Positions 23,891 through 36,904 of a DNA stretch of 64,000 nucleotides are shown in pieces (positions within the stretch are counted from its first letter, which is position 1; each line of letters starts with the position of its first letter). The notes below the pieces were generated by a model. The model made no database searches. It was given only the letters and a program-made list of their open reading frames with translations, and was not told the origin of the DNA. Where the stretch lies: the NCBI RefSeq assembly GCF_000801105.2, contig NC_079514.1, positions 22,918,293 to 22,982,292 on the forward strand, written 5' to 3'. The stretch is from Raphanus sativus (taxonomy: Eukaryota > Streptophyta > Magnoliopsida > Brassicales > Brassicaceae). Position numbers and translations under genes: made by a program.

Positions 23891-24317
23891 TGCACCTATG
23901 GTAAATTCGACCATATCACATTCTGTTTATGAAACTCCCAGTATCAGATATAATTCACTTTGTCTTTGTCCAGAATGTTGAGAATTTTTCAGGTTGCAAA
24001 GAAGAAAACTTCAAAGAAATCCCATCGATAATCTTTTATTACTTGGAGAATCAGTCCCAAAGATGATCAACCATGAGGTTACCACTAGTGTGAAGTACCA
24101 TCAACTCCAGAAGAGAAGAAATGACACTATCCAGGCCAGAGGCGTGATCATTTCCCATCTTTTTAAAGAAGAGCCACCAGATGCACAACCCATTACCAAA
24201 CAAAATTGTATCAAGGTAAGGTTCTAAACTCCCAAAAGAGAATGAAACCTGACTTGCTCTATTGTGGTGTATCAGGTTATCCAGTTTTGAGGTCAAAACC
24301 TTCACAAGGGGAGGGGA

Positions 24318-25702
24318 TGATGTGGTCATCAAACCAGTGGTTGAACCAGAGGTCAACCAAGCAGTCCAAACCGGCCACTTTGGAGGTACCAGCGACATAG
24401 GTCCAGTCCACGGCATATATCTCGACAACCAAAAGGAGTTTTGGAGTGAAACAAATTTTAATGGATTCTACACTCAAGAAGGAGTCAAGCCCAATTGGAA
24501 TTTCCAGAAAATCTTTCCGGACCAAGGTGTTATGGATTTTACAAACTGGAGGTTCTCCAGCCCATCCAGTCGCGAGTATCAGCCTTTAGAAGATGATTTC
24601 AGCCAAACCATGAAGCGGCCCTTTCCAGAATCAATTATGGGTTTCAAGAGGGAATTATTATCTATCCAGAGAGTCCAGAATCAGGCGAATTGGTTCAGGG
24701 AATACCAAGATACAATCAATTTCCCAAAACGATCAAACCGACATTATTTTGGGAAAGTTGCCAACCAATTCGATTTGGTCCAAACCAGACTTATCTATGG
24801 AAGCCAGGAGATCATCTTAACCATCCAGAAGACATCCAAGACGTCCTCAGCTGCACCAGCACCCAGGAGATCAGGAGGATCTTCATTTGCACAAACCTTC
24901 CATTTTTGGCAGCATGGACACTAAATGGTTTCAATGAGTTTCTTCTTGAATCCTTCAAGACCAACGGCCATATTCTACATTAAAGACATTCAGAGACATA
25001 TCAGGAAGACTTCAAGATCATGGCCACGTCCAGAAGCTGTCCAGGTACAAGATAGTCCAAGTTTCCCCATTGAAGACACAAATCAAGCTAAAGGCAAGAT
25101 TCCATGGAGCCATCAAAGCCTTTGCTTCCAAGACTTATGTTTCGATTTATTTTCTTTCCTTTTGTCATTTTAGACTGTTAGAGAGTCCCAAGGTCGAGCC
25201 TATATAAGCTCAGTAGTTGTCTTTGTAATAATCACCCTTGAATTTTATGAATGAATATGCAGTTTTTCTAGTTTTCTTAAAACTATTATCTAAGTCTTTT
25301 GAGTGTTGTGAGAAGCAGCTCTTGAGCAACCCGACTTATCAAAGCATCCTTACACAGAGCTTTGTGGCGTCCTCAATCCCCCCATCATTTCCATCTACTG
25401 ATTTGCCTTGAGAGAGACTTCAGTCCAGCAAGCAAATCCCATATCTATCCATCTTCCATCCATTGATCTTGTTGAGAGTGACTTCAGTCCAGCAACAAAG
25501 ATCCCATCTCCATCAATCTATCCCTTTTCTATTTGCTTTTATTCTTATTATCATTCTGATTCATATTCATATTTGCTTCTGTTTGCATCATAAACTTATA
25601 AAACTCATAAAAAGGTTCACTCTTTGTTTCAGGTACCAATCCGAACTATTGGACTAAACCTCAGTTCCATATTTCCGGAAGGCCTGACCCTGTGCCCAAA
25701 CA
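24318..25702 (+). repeat. Right LTR of the gag-only element
   Basis: Starts TGATGTGG directly after the polypurine tract and ends AAACA before GGTTG. It is colinear with the left LTR. Compared with the left LTR and with the post-gap copy at 30720-32112 it has private one-base deletions (near 24729, 24951 and 25270) that split the U3 open frame. Confidence 0.9.
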
Positions 25703-25707
25703 GGTTG
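25703..25707. repeat. Target-site duplication, right copy (GGTTG)
   Basis: Matches 20180-20184. The LINE-A reading continues on both sides of the insertion. Confidence 0.85.
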
Positions 25708-25772
25708 GGAGACATGAATAATTCCATACATAAATGGATGATCCCGTTTCACCATTTTGATTAGTCATTTCC

Positions 25773-26048
25773 TTACCAAAGATCTAGCAGAAACAATACT
25801 ATGTCATCCATATGATGGAGAATAAGAACGGATCGGTTCCAGGGTGATGCCTTCCTATAGTATGTTCCTTTAAAAAATCGTGCAAATAAAGTATCTTGTT
25901 TGTCTATCAAACACCATAGCTGCTTGCCAAGCATCGCTGTATTAAAATCTGTGATGTCTTTGAAACCTAAACCTCCTTCATCCTTGGGAGCACAACTTTG
26001 TCCTAAAATTTCTAATGCATGCCTCTTGTGCTTCCCCCTGGACTCCAC
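25773..26048 (-). pseudogene. LINE-A segment downstream of reverse transcriptase
   Basis: A 91-codon minus frame reading SCAPKDEGGLGFKDITDFNT and AMLGKQLWCLI, a block typical between RT and zf-RVT in plant L1 elements. The same sequence recurs after the gap near 32190-32470 with small indels. Confidence 0.75.
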
Positions 26049-26399
26049 CAGAATTGGACGACTGCACTTGTCAGCTTTTTTGTTGTAGCCTTTGGTAGCC
26101 GGTAGTACGACATCACGTAATTTGGCAGAGCCGTAACCACTGATTTAATAACCACCTCTTTTCCTCCTTTTGTGAATAATTTGAATGTCCATCCATTTAT
26201 TTAACATGTAATCTTTCTTGCACGAAACTAAAACCTGTATTTTGGACCCACCAAGATTTTCTGGTAATCCTAAATAGGATCTCATTCCTCCTAAATTCTG
26301 TAAACCCGAAATGTCTGTTAATTCCTGTCTGCTAGATTCCTCAATCTTAAGTCCGAATTGAATCGAAGATTTTTGGAAATTTATAAGCTGCCCCGAAAA

Positions 26400-27240
26400 T
26401 ATCTCATAATCCTTTAAAATCCAAAGAATAGTTTGACATTCATCCTTTTGTGCCTTGAAGAAAAAAGACTGTCATCTGCTTTGATGGACAAGCTCTGGCT
26501 ACCTTCAATATAGTTAATTGTTTCTCTCTCTCCGCCTTTTTCACATTTGCACTTAAAGCCTCCGTACAAATAATGAATAAATAGGATGATAATGGATCCC
26601 CTTGACGTAAACCCTTTTGTGGAATTATGAGACCTCGCGGTTGCCCATTTAGTAGAACCTGACGATATACACTCCATCATTAGTTTGATCCAATGGGGGT
26701 CAAAGCCCAACTTTTGTAGGAGTGCCCGTATGAAATCCCATTCCACCGGTCATATGCTTTACTCATATCCGTTTTGATTGCCATATATTTTTCTTGGCAT
26801 GCCTTATTGGTTCGTAGGCCATGAAACATCTCCTGACCGATAAGAATATTATCTGATATCAATCTTTCAGTAACAAAAGCCGATTGAGTTTCTGAAATTA
26901 GAGAAGGTAGACAAAATTTTAACCTTTGACACAGTACTTTTGATATAACCTTATACCCTACACTACACAAGCTAATTGGCTGTAATTCCGTCATCCTTGT
27001 GGGTCTCTCCGTTTTTGGTATCATACAAATATTAGTAATATTTACCTTGGATCCATTTCCCCTGAACCAAAAAATAGTTCACCATTTCCACCAGATCCTT
27101 CTTGATTATATGCCAAGCATGTTGAAAGAAAAGAGCCGCCATTCCATCTGGTCTTGGAGCCTTCTTGGATGTATCATAAAAAGAGCTTGTTTAACCTCCT
27201 CATCCGTTGCAATCCTCAGCAGTCTTTGATTCATCTATAC
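26400..27240 (-). pseudogene. LINE-A reverse transcriptase
   Basis: Two main minus frames, 26680-27024 and 26414-26746. They carry IPKTERPTRMTELQPISLCS, a FVTERLISDNILIGQEM block and TDMSKAYDRW, all conserved plant LINE RT motifs. The aspartate-rich catalytic box is degenerate (KADDSLFF in the post-gap copy). Compared with the copy at 32424-33559, the frame here is broken by an A6 versus A7 homopolymer difference near 26460. Confidence 0.85.
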
Positions 27241-27749
27241 CGTAATACCAGGTGTTATATCCATGACAAAGGATTCAAAATCTGATGAAGTGGTAGTAAA
27301 TAAATCATCGAAATAGTCTACTGCCACTTTTTCCACTCCCTTATCTTCCGTAATCCAGTTTCCCGCTTCATCATGTAGCCCCACAATCCTATTCCAGACA
27401 CGCTTTGATAATTCGTTAAAGCATGGTAAAAAATTGTAATGAGATCTCCTGCTGTATACTACATATTACAGTTTTTCTGGTGCCAGTAATCCTCTTCATC
27501 CTTGTAAGCATCTTGTAATTTTCACGATACCTCTATAATTTTCTTCATGTGTCCTTTATTATCTTATTGTACCTCCTGGAAAACCTTTTGAAGATCACTG
27601 ATCTTTTCCTTCCCATATGGTGGATTATTTTTCCGCCATTTGGGGATTTCATGACGACAATTACCAAATTTTGCCAAATGTCACCCATATGTCAAGCATT
27701 ATCCTCTGACCATCCCATAGCAATTGACTCCATAAGACCTTCCTGACCA

Positions 27750-28340
27750 ATCCATCGCTTATCAAAACTAAATTTCCCTTTCCGTTTTACCACTTTATCT
27801 TCGAGATAAGCATAGATCCTACAATTCCTAAATATTCTGTATAAAAACATGGAAATAGGGTGTGCCAATCTTCATTTGCCAAAGCCCTATCAAGGCGACA
27901 TCTGATCATTATCGCCCCTTTCCCTTTCCCTTCATCTACCTTGCCATGACATTTTAGTCCCCTTAGCTGGGAATTCCAATAAACCACTATTTCTGATCAT
28001 GTTGTTAAAAGGAATAAACGATTCAGCACTCCTTAAAGAACCTCCATCTTTTTCTGATTCCCAGTGATCTCGTTAAGGTCTCCAATAATAAACCAAGGTT
28101 CAGATCGCAATAGCCCATATCGGGTTAACCTTTCCCTACTTGTTCTCTCATTTTTGGACCGGTCTCCATACACAAAAGTTAAACACTCTTTTCTCAAGTA
28201 TCATCGCTTCCACATCTATCATTCTGTTACTTGAGTATAAAATTTTGACTCGAAACTCATTATTATAAAAAGAGCCAACCACCACTTATCCCATTTGGTT
28301 CCACTGTAACCAAACTATCGAAACCGACGTGTGATTGAAA
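27750..28340 (-). pseudogene. LINE-A endonuclease, C-terminal part
   Basis: Minus-strand reading gives an EN-like block: NNMIRNSGLLEFPAKGTKMS, then CRLDRALANEDWHTLFP, which precedes the SDH-type end of L1 endonucleases. Several stops and a frameshift interrupt it. The N-terminal half is missing beyond about 28370. Confidence 0.7.
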
Positions 28341-28370
28341 AACCTTGTACAAATTTGAAAAATCGAACAT

Positions 28371-29182
28371 ATATGAACAGATTTCAAATCATTTTTATTT
28401 AGTTTATTATCAATATATTAGAAAACAGCAAACTCGTATGGATAACAATAAAATATGATCTATAAAAAACTTTAATTAGCTCATTACTCTAAATTGTGAA
28501 AATCGAGCTGTGCATTATCTTAGTTGCACATATTTTTAAAACCAATAATACGAAAATACTGAAGTTTTTAAAAACCGTCTACCAATCCATCACATGAATC
28601 TAAACAACATACTAAATCATAAATATTCGGCCAATCATGATAATTTCAAATATTTAACAAATCACTAAAAAAAAAAATGAAAACAAGAAAATTATACTTC
28701 TGTTAACATAAATATCGACTTTAATAATCAGGATAATTAATTTCCATTGATTCAAATAAGCGTCATAGCCAAGATATATGTTTATTTCGCAATATTCTCT
28801 AATTGTATAGTCCAAGATATGTTAAACTCACGGTTCATAACCTTTCTTATATATACCAAATTCAACACCTCAAAGCTTATATTGTTCTTTTCTAGAAGTT
28901 TTCTAATTTCTAAAAGTTTCTGATATAACGTCTTCTAAGCAAAAGATGGTTCAACTTGATGAGATTATACCATGGAAAATGACTTTATTGATTGAAGCCA
29001 AAGTGATACACACCTGAAAACCATCCAATGTCGGGTTGGTGAGAGTTTGGAAATCATATTTGCAGACAAAAAGTAATACAAATTGTACAAGCGGCTCCTT
29101 TCAAAGGTATTGTATGCAAGAGACTCATAAAGATGATACTTATTCTCCCAGGGGTGCCAAATCCATGCTACAGTAAGACAAA
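28371..29182. other. Non-coding flank with possible captured exon
   Basis: Positions 28378-28640 resemble 30460-30530 continued at 36941-37110 and 37480-37514 (shared TGGATAACAATAAAA and AGTTGCACAT), so an older duplication brackets the 29183-30490 repeat. The rest is AT-rich. Confidence 0.5.
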
Positions 29183-29195
29183 TGATACCACTCAA
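28965..29195 (-). pseudogene. Possible captured exon of unknown gene
   Basis: A 76-codon minus frame with protein-like composition: WHPWENKYHLYESLAYNTFE and RSRLYNLYYFLSANMISKLS. In the second copy (35375-35620) the frame ends LDGFQ followed by GTGTGTATC, a plausible splice donor. I do not recognise the family. It lies beside an LTR-like repeat, so a captured gene fragment is likelier than a working gene. Confidence 0.35.
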
Positions 29196-30490
29196 ATTTA
29201 CCGTAAAAAGTGATTTATACTCTCAAAAATAAAAGGTTCGAGTTGTAGTACTTAGGAATCAATTCACAGGGAGCTAAGAAACACAATAGATCTAATAGTT
29301 TATATTATTAAGCTAGGCTAACAAATTATTAATGCAGTAAATATAGGTAAAATTGCAGGGCAAAACAAGGTAGTTGTTCTTATGGGACAGATAGTTGTTT
29401 CATGGAAGGATGGTTACTAAATCTAGGGTTTATATTCAGTAATCAGGATTATAATCCTATAGGTGCTAAACAGTTGTATGCATGATATTAAAGAGCTCAA
29501 TCACTTAATAACAAACTGATCAGCGTTCGCATGTCTAGATTTGTCTATTGACCAGATCTAATGACCTAACAATCGTGTTTGATCAATTAGAAAGTGTCGA
29601 TCAATGATTTAGAGGGAATATCGATTGATACACCTTTTGCACCTGTCTACCGATTATTCTATAGGAATATCGATCGACGCGCTCTAGTCAAGCTTTGTGC
29701 ACGGGTTGAATAACTTACTCACTAAGGCTCCTAGATCAGCTTTCGCCTTACTCTAGCAATCCTAGCTCAATAAGATAGATTCAGGGATGAGACAAAGTAT
29801 GAACTTGTATCTACAAATCTAGGGTCAAGGTTCTAGTTAGCTAATCTAGAAACAGCATTAATGGACAATCCTATTGATGAATAAAAAAAACTAGCAATTC
29901 TATAGTTGGGGATAATCCCTCATAAGCTATTTAAACCCTAAACCTAATAGGTGGATCTATTCAAGCATGAACTTTGTCACAGAAATCATAGATGAATAGA
30001 TATAAGAAGCATTTAAAAGAAATATGAAAACCAAAACAAATGGAGTTCCAGAAGGACTCTGATGGATTTTCCTCACTTCTCTCCTAACCTAAGAGAAACA
30101 ATAGAATAGAAACCATAGATAGCATAGCTGTCAAGAATGGCTTAAAACACACGTAAAATATGGTTTATAGTTGGCCAAAGGTATTTTGGTAACTTTGTGG
30201 TGGCTTCCTGGCTTCAGTCGGTGCTTAAAATATACTCTTCCTGCGTTCTGGAATCACTGTCGATTGACACCAAGGGTTACCGTCGATTGACAGTCCTTCA
30301 TCTCCTCGACAATTTTCTCTCGCGAGGCAGACTAACCACTCTTCAGTAAAACATGCATAACCTTTGCTATAGGATTCTGATTGACCTCAAACCGGTGTCT
30401 TTTAATGTGTAGTTTAAATTCTTAGATGTATAGTATGAAATAGAGATAACCCCTAAACCCCAAAATAAATTTTATTTTGTTTATTTATCA
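29183..30490 (-). mobile_element. LTR-like repeat related to the Athila-type LTRs
   Basis: Aligns loosely with the LTR at 37515-38834: TGATxxxxxCTCAAATT start, GTAGTACTTAGG, a long AGATTATAATC region and the cleavage-site-like ATCGATCGACGC. The far edge near 30490 ends TTATCA. A matching 5-bp TSD was not found, so boundaries are provisional. It is probably a solo LTR of a diverged subfamily. Confidence 0.55.
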
Positions 30491-30530
30491 ATGATATTAA
30501 AATTAAACAGAAAACTACTACCATGGATAA

Positions 30531-30630
30531 NNNNNNNNNNNNNNNNNNNNNNNNNNNNNNNNNNNNNNNNNNNNNNNNNNNNNNNNNNNNNNNNNNNNNN
30601 NNNNNNNNNNNNNNNNNNNNNNNNNNNNNN
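30531..30630. other. Assembly gap, exactly 100 N
   Basis: A run of 100 N, the usual arbitrary size for a scaffold join of unknown length. Sequence to its left (ending CCATGGATAA) reappears ending at about 36940. Sequence to its right (starting TCCCAAAAGAG) first appears at 24231. Confidence 0.98.
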
Positions 30631-30719
30631 TCCCAAAAGAGAATGAAACCTGACTTGCTCTATTGTGGTGTATCAGGTTATCCAGTTTTGAGGTCAAAAC
30701 CTTCACAAGGGGGAGGGGA

Positions 30720-32112
30720 TGATGTGGTCATCAAACCAGTGGTTGAACCAAGGGTCAACCAAGCAGTCCAAACCGGCCACTTTGGAGGTTACCAGCGGAC
30801 ATAGGTCCTAGTCCCACGGCAGTATATCTCGACAACCAAAAGGAGTTTGGAGTGAAACAAATTTTAATGGATTCTACACTCAAGAAGGAGTCAAGCCCAA
30901 TTGGAATTTCCAGAAAAATCTTTCCGGACCAAGGTGTTATGGATTTTACAAACTGGAGGTTCTCCAGCCCATCCAGTCGCGAGTATCAGCCTTTAGAAGA
31001 TGATTTCAGCCAAACCATGAAGCGGCCCTTTCCAGAATCAATTATGGGTTTCAAGAGGGAATTATTATCTATCCAGAGAGTCCAGAATCAGGCGAATTGG
31101 TTCAGGGAATACCAAGATACAATCAATTTCCCAAAACCGATCAAACCGACATTATTTTGGGAAAGTTGCCAACCAATTCGATTTGGTCCAAACCAGACTT
31201 ATCTATGGAAGCCAGGAGATCATCTTAACCATCCAGAAGACATCCAAGACGTCCTCAGCTGCACCAGCACCCAGGAGATCAGGAGGATCTTCATTTGCAC
31301 AAACCTTCCATTTTGGCAGCATGGACACTAAATGGTTTCAATGAGTTTCTTCTTGAAATCCTTCAAGACCAACGGCCATATTCTACATTAAAGACATTCA
31401 GAGACATATCAGGAAGACTTCAAGATCATGGCCACGTCCAGAAGCTGTCCAGGTACAAGATAGTCCAAGTTTCCCCATTGAAGACACAAATCAAGCTAAA
31501 GGCAAGATTCCATGGAGCCATCAAAGCCTTTGCTTCCAAGACTTATGTTTCGATTTATTTTCTTTCCTTTTGTCATTTTAGACTGTTAGAGAGTCCCAAG
31601 GTCGAGCCTATATAAGCTCAGTAGTTGTCTTTGTAATAATCACCCTTGAATTTTATGAATGAATATGCAGTTTTTCTAGTTTTTCTTAAAACTATTATCT
31701 AAGTCTTTTGAGTGTTGTGAGAAGCAGCTCTTGAGCAACCCGACTTATCAAAGCATCCTTACACAGAGCTTTGTGGCGTCCTCAATCCCCCCATCATTTC
31801 CATCTACTGATTTGCCTTGAGAGAGACTTCAGTCCAGCAAGCAAATCCCATATCTATCCATCTTCCATCCATTGATCTTGTTGAGAGTGACTTCAGTCCA
31901 GCAACAAAGATCCCATCTCCATCAATCTATCCCTTTTCTATTTGCTTTTATTCTTATTATCATTCTGATTCATATTCATATTTGCTTCTGTTTGCATCAT
32001 AAACTTATAAAACTCATAAAAAGGTTCACTCTTTGTTTCAGGTACCAATCCGAACTATTGGACTAAACCTCAGTTCCATATTTCCGGAAGGCCTGACCCT
32101 GTGCCCACAACA
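30720..32112 (+). repeat. Second version of the right LTR (gag-only element)
   Basis: Starts TGATGTGG after GGGGGAGGGGA and ends CACAACA before GGTTG (32113-32117). It keeps AAAACCGATC, which is missing in the first version, but has its own insertions near 30790-30930 that break the U3 frame. It ends as the left LTR does (ACAACA). Confidence 0.88.
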
Positions 32113-32117
32113 GGTTG

Positions 32118-34790
32118 GGAGACATGAATAATTCCATACATAAATGGATGATCCCGTTCCCACCATTTTGATTAGTCATTTCCTTACCAAAGATCTAGCA
32201 GAAACAATACTATGTCATCCATATGATGGAGAATAAGAACGGATCGGTTCCAGGGTGATGCCTTCCTATAGTATGTTCCTTTAAAAAATCGTGCAAATAA
32301 AGTATCTTGTTTGTCTATCAAACACCATAGCTGCTTGCCAAGCATCGCTGTATTAAAATCTGTGATGTCTTTGAAACCTAAACCTCCTTCATCCTTGGGA
32401 GCACAAACTTTGTCCTAAAATTTCTAATGCATGCCTCTTGTGCTTCCCCCTGGACTCCACCAGAATTGGACGACTGCACTTGTCAGCTTTTTTGTTGTAG
32501 CCTTTGGTAGCCGGTAGTACGACATCACGTAATTTGGCAGAGCCGTAACCACTGATTTAATAACCACCTCTTTTCCTCCTTTTGTGAATAATTTGAATGT
32601 CCATCCATTTATTTTAACATGTAATCTTTCTTGCACGAAACTAAAAACCTGTATTTTGGACCCACCAAGATTTTCTGGTAATCCTAAATAGGATCTCATT
32701 CCTCCTAAATTCTGTAAACCCGAAATGTCTGTTAATTCCTGTCTGCTAGATTCCTCAATCTTAAGTCCGAATTGAATCGAAGATTTTTGGAAATTTATAA
32801 GCTGCCCCGAAAATATCTCATAATCCTTTAAAATCCAAAGAATAGTTTGACATTCATCCTTTTGTGCCTTGAAGAAAAAAAGACTGTCATCTGCTTTGAT
32901 GGACAAGCTCTGGCTACCTTCAATATAGTTAATTGTTTCTCTCTCTCCGCCTTTTTCACATTTGCACTTAAAGCCTCCGTACAAATAATGAATAAATAGG
33001 ATGATAATGGATCCCCTTGACGTAAACCCTTTTGTGGAATTATGAGACCTCGCGGTTGCCCATTTAGTAGAACCTGACGATATACACTCCATCATTAGTT
33101 TGATCCAATGGGGGTCAAAGCCCAACTTTTGTAGGAGTGCCCGTATGAAATCCCATTCCACCGGTCATATGCTTTACTCATATCCGTTTTGATTGCCATA
33201 TATTTTTCTTGGCATGCCTTATTGGTTCGTAGGCCATGAAACATCTCCTGACCGATAAGAATATTATCTGATATCAATCTTTCAGTAACAAAAGCCGATT
33301 GAGTTTCTGAAATTAGAGAAGGTAGACAAAATTTTAACCTTTGACACAGTACTTTTGATATAACCTTATACCCTACACTACACAAGCTAATTGGCTGTAA
33401 TTCCGTCATCCTTGTGGGTCTCTCCGTTTTTGGTATCATACAAATATTAGTAATATTTAACCTTGGATCCATTTCCCCTGAAACCAAAAAATAGTTCACC
33501 ATTTCCACCAGATCCTTCTTGATTATATGCCAAGCATGTTGAAAGAAAAGAGCCGCCATTCCATCTGGTCTTGGAGCCTTCTTGGATGTATCATAAAAAG
33601 AGCTTGTTTAACCTCCTCATCCGTTGCAATCCTCAGCAGTCTTTGATTCATCTATACCGTAATACCAGGTGTTATATCCATGACAAAGGATTCAAAATCT
33701 GATGAAGTGGTAGTAAATAAATCATCGAAATAGTCTACTGCCACTTTTTCCACTCCCTTATCTTCCGTAATCCAGTTTCCCGCTTCATCATGTAGCCCCA
33801 CAATCCTATTCCAGACACGCCTTTGATAATTCGTTAAAGCATGGTAAAAAATTGTAATGAGATCTCCTGCTGTATACTACATATTACAGTTTTTCTGGTG
33901 CCAGTAATCCTCTTCATCCTTGTAAGCATCTTGTAATTTTCACGATACCTCTATAATTTCTTCATGTGTCCTTTATTATCTTATTGTACCTCCTGGAAAA
34001 CCTTTTGAAGATCACTGATCTTTTCCTTCCCATATGGTGGATTATTTTTCCGCCATTTGGGGATTTCATGACGACAATTACCAAATTTTGCCAAAATGTC
34101 ACCCATATGTCAAGCATTATCCTCTGACCATCCCATAGCAATTGACTCCATAAGACCTTCCTGACCAATCCATCGCTTATCAAAACTAAATTTCCCTTTC
34201 CGTTTTACCACTTTATCTTCGAGATAAGCATCAGATCCTACAATTCCTAAATATTCTGTATAAAAACATGGAAATAGGGTGTGCCAATCTTCATTTGCCA
34301 AAGCCCTATCAAGGCGACATCTGATCATTATCGCCCCTTTCCCTTTCCCTCATCTACCTTGCCATGACATTTTAGTCCCCTTAGCTGGGAATTCCAATAA
34401 ACCACTATTTCTGATCATGTTGTTAAAAGGAATAAACGATTCAGCACTCCTTAAAGAACCTCCATCTTTTTCTGATTCCCAGTGATCTCGTTAAGGTCTC
34501 CAATAATAAACCAAGGTTCAGATCGCAATAGCCCATATCGGGTTAACCTTTCCCATACTTGTTCTCTCATTTTTGGACCGGGTCTCCATACACAAAAGTT
34601 AAAACACTCTTTTCTCAAGTATCATCGCTTCCACATCTATCATTCTGTTACTTGAGTATAAAATTTTGACTCGAAACTCATTATTATAAAAAGAGCCAAC
34701 CACCACTTATCCCATTTGGTTCCACTGTAACCAAACTATCGAAACCGACGTGTGATTGAAAAACCTTGTACAAATTTGAAAATCGAACAT
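32118..34790 (-). pseudogene. Second version of LINE-A (endonuclease to post-RT)
   Basis: Same sequence as 25708-28370. Here the RT reading is longer: minus frames 32424-33161 (245 codons) and 33095-33559 (154 codons) hold NILIGQEMFHGLRTNK, then KADDSLFFF, the catalytic-box region, and the LGLPENLGGSK block that usually follows RT. The endonuclease part reads CRLDRALANEDWHTLFP at 34110-34328. The two versions differ mainly by homopolymer length, so reading-frame breaks in either are unreliable. Confidence 0.8.
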
Positions 34791-35607
34791 ATATGAACAG
34801 ATTTCAAATCATTTTTATTTAGTTTATTATCAATATATTAGAAAACAGCAAACTCGTATGGATAACAATAAAATATGATCTATAAAAAACTTTAATTAGC
34901 TCATTACTCTAAATTGTGAAAATATCGAGCTGTGCATTATCTTAGTTGCACATATTTTTAAAACCAATAATACGAAAATACTGAAGTTTTTAAAAACCGT
35001 CTACCAATCCATCACATGAATCTAAACAACATACTAAATCATAAATATTCGGCCAATCATGATAATTTCAAATATTTAACAAATCACTAAAAAAAAAAAT
35101 GAAAACAAGAAAATTATACTTCTGTTAACATAAATATCGACTTTAATAAATCAGGATAATTAATTTCCATTGATTCAAATAAGCGTCATAGCCAAGATAT
35201 ATGTTTATTTCGCAATATTCTCTAATTGTATAGTCCAAGAATATGTTAAACTCACGGTTCATAACCTTTCTTATATATACCAAATTCAACACCTCAAAGC
35301 TTATATTGTTCTTTTCTAGAAGTTTTCTAATTTCTAAAAGTTTCTGATATAACGTCTTCTAAGCAAAAGATGGTTCAACTTGATGAGATTATACCATGGA
35401 AAATGACTTTATTGATTGAAGCCAAAGTGATACACACCTGAAAACCATCCAATGTCGGGTTTGGTGAGAGTTTGGAAATCATATTTGCAGACAAAAAGTA
35501 ATACAAATTGTACAAGCGGCTCCTTTCAAAGGTATTGTATGCAAGAGACTCATAAAGATGATACTTATTCTCCCAGGGGTGCCAAATCCATGCTACAGTA
35601 AGACAAA

Positions 35608-36904
35608 TGATACCACTCAAATTACCGTAAAAAGTGATTTATACTCTCAAAAATAAAAGGTTCGAGTTGTAGTACTTAGGAATCAAATTCACAGGGAGCT
35701 AAGAAACACAATAGATCTAATAGTTATATTATTAAGCTAGGCTAACAAATTATTAATGCAGTAAATATAGTAAATTGCAGGGGCAAACAAGGTAGTTGTT
35801 CTTATGGGACAGATAGTTGTTTCATGGAAGGATGGTTACTAAATCTAGGGTTTATATTCAGGTAATCAGGATTATAATCCTATAGGTGCTAAACAGTTGT
35901 ATGCATGATATTAAAGAGCTCAATCACTTAATAACAAACTGATCAGCGTTCGCATGTCTAGATTTGTCTATTGACCAGATCTAATGACCTAAACAATCGT
36001 GTTTGATCAATTAGAAAGTGTCGATCAATGATTTAGAGGAATATCGATTGATACACCTTTTGCACCTTCTACCGATTATTCTATAGGAATATCGATCGAC
36101 GCGCTCTAGTCAAGCTTTGTGCACGGGTTGAATAACTACTCACTAAGGCTCCTAGATCAGCTTTCGCCTTACTCTAGCAATCCTAGCTCAATAAGATAGA
36201 TTCAGGGATGAGACAAAGTATGAACTTGTATCTACAAATCCTAGGTCAAGGTTCTAGTTAGCTAATCTAGAAACAGCATTAATGACAATCCTATTGATGA
36301 ATAAAAAAACTAGCAATTCTATAGTTGGGGATAATCCCTCATAAGCTATTTAAACCCTAAACCTAATAGGTGGATCTATTCAAGCATGAACTTTGTCACA
36401 GAAATCATAGATGAATAGATATAAGAAGCATTAAAAGAAATATGAAAACCAAAACAAATGGAGTTCCAGAAGGACTCTGATGGATTTCCTCACTTCTCTC
36501 CTAACCTAAGAGAAACAATAGAATAGAAACCATAGATAGCATAGCTGTCAAGAATGGCTTAAAACACACGTAAATATGGTTTATAGTTGGCCAAAGGTAT
36601 TTTGGTAACTTTGTGGTGGCTTCCTGGCTTCAGTCGGTCTTAAAATATACTCTTCCTGCGTTCTGGAATCACTGTCGATTGACACCAAGGGTACACCGTC
36701 GATTGACAGTCCTTCATCTCCTCGACAATTTTCTCTCGCGAGGCAGACTAACCACTCTTCAGTAAAACATGCATAACCTTTGCTATAGGATTCTGATTGA
36801 CCTCAAACCGGTGTCTTTTAATGTGTAGTTTAAATTCTTAGATGTATAGTATGAAATAGAGATAACCCCTAAACCCCAAATAATTTTATTTTGTTTATTT
36901 ATCA
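35608..36904 (-). mobile_element. Second version of the LTR-like repeat
   Basis: Same as 29183-30490, from TGATACCAC to TTTATCA, with scattered single-base indels. A second version of the possible exon lies at 35375-35620. Confidence 0.55.

Larger units (their letters stand above)
20185..25702 (+). mobile_element. Gag-only LTR retrotransposon inserted in LINE-A
   Basis: LTRs at 20185-21573 and 24318-25702 (about 1.39 kb each), an initiator-Met primer-binding site (TGGTATCAGAGC, 21577-21588), a polypurine tract (AAGGGGAGGGGA, 24306-24317) and a GGTTG TSD define a complete element of 5.5 kb. The 2.74-kb interior encodes a Ty3-type gag with a zinc knuckle. There is no protease, reverse transcriptase, RNase H or integrase, so the element must depend on a relative. 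LTR identity is high, with a few substitutions and indels, some possibly sequencing errors in the right LTR (see the duplicated copy at 30720-32112). Confidence 0.92.
18929..28370 (-). mobile_element. L1-type LINE (LINE-A), 5' truncated, split by an LTR element
   Basis: On the minus strand the domains follow the canonical plant L1 order. The C-terminal half of the endonuclease (about 28340-27750) is followed by reverse transcriptase (about 27240-26400) and a post-RT segment (26050-25770). After the 20185-25702 insertion come zf-RVT (about 19770-19480) and RNase H (19297-18989). A nine-base T run (18929-18937) is the complement of its poly(A) tail. Without the inserted LTR element the LINE is about 3.9 kb. 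Many stops and frameshifts show it is inactive. ORF1 and the endonuclease N-terminus are absent. Confidence 0.85.
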
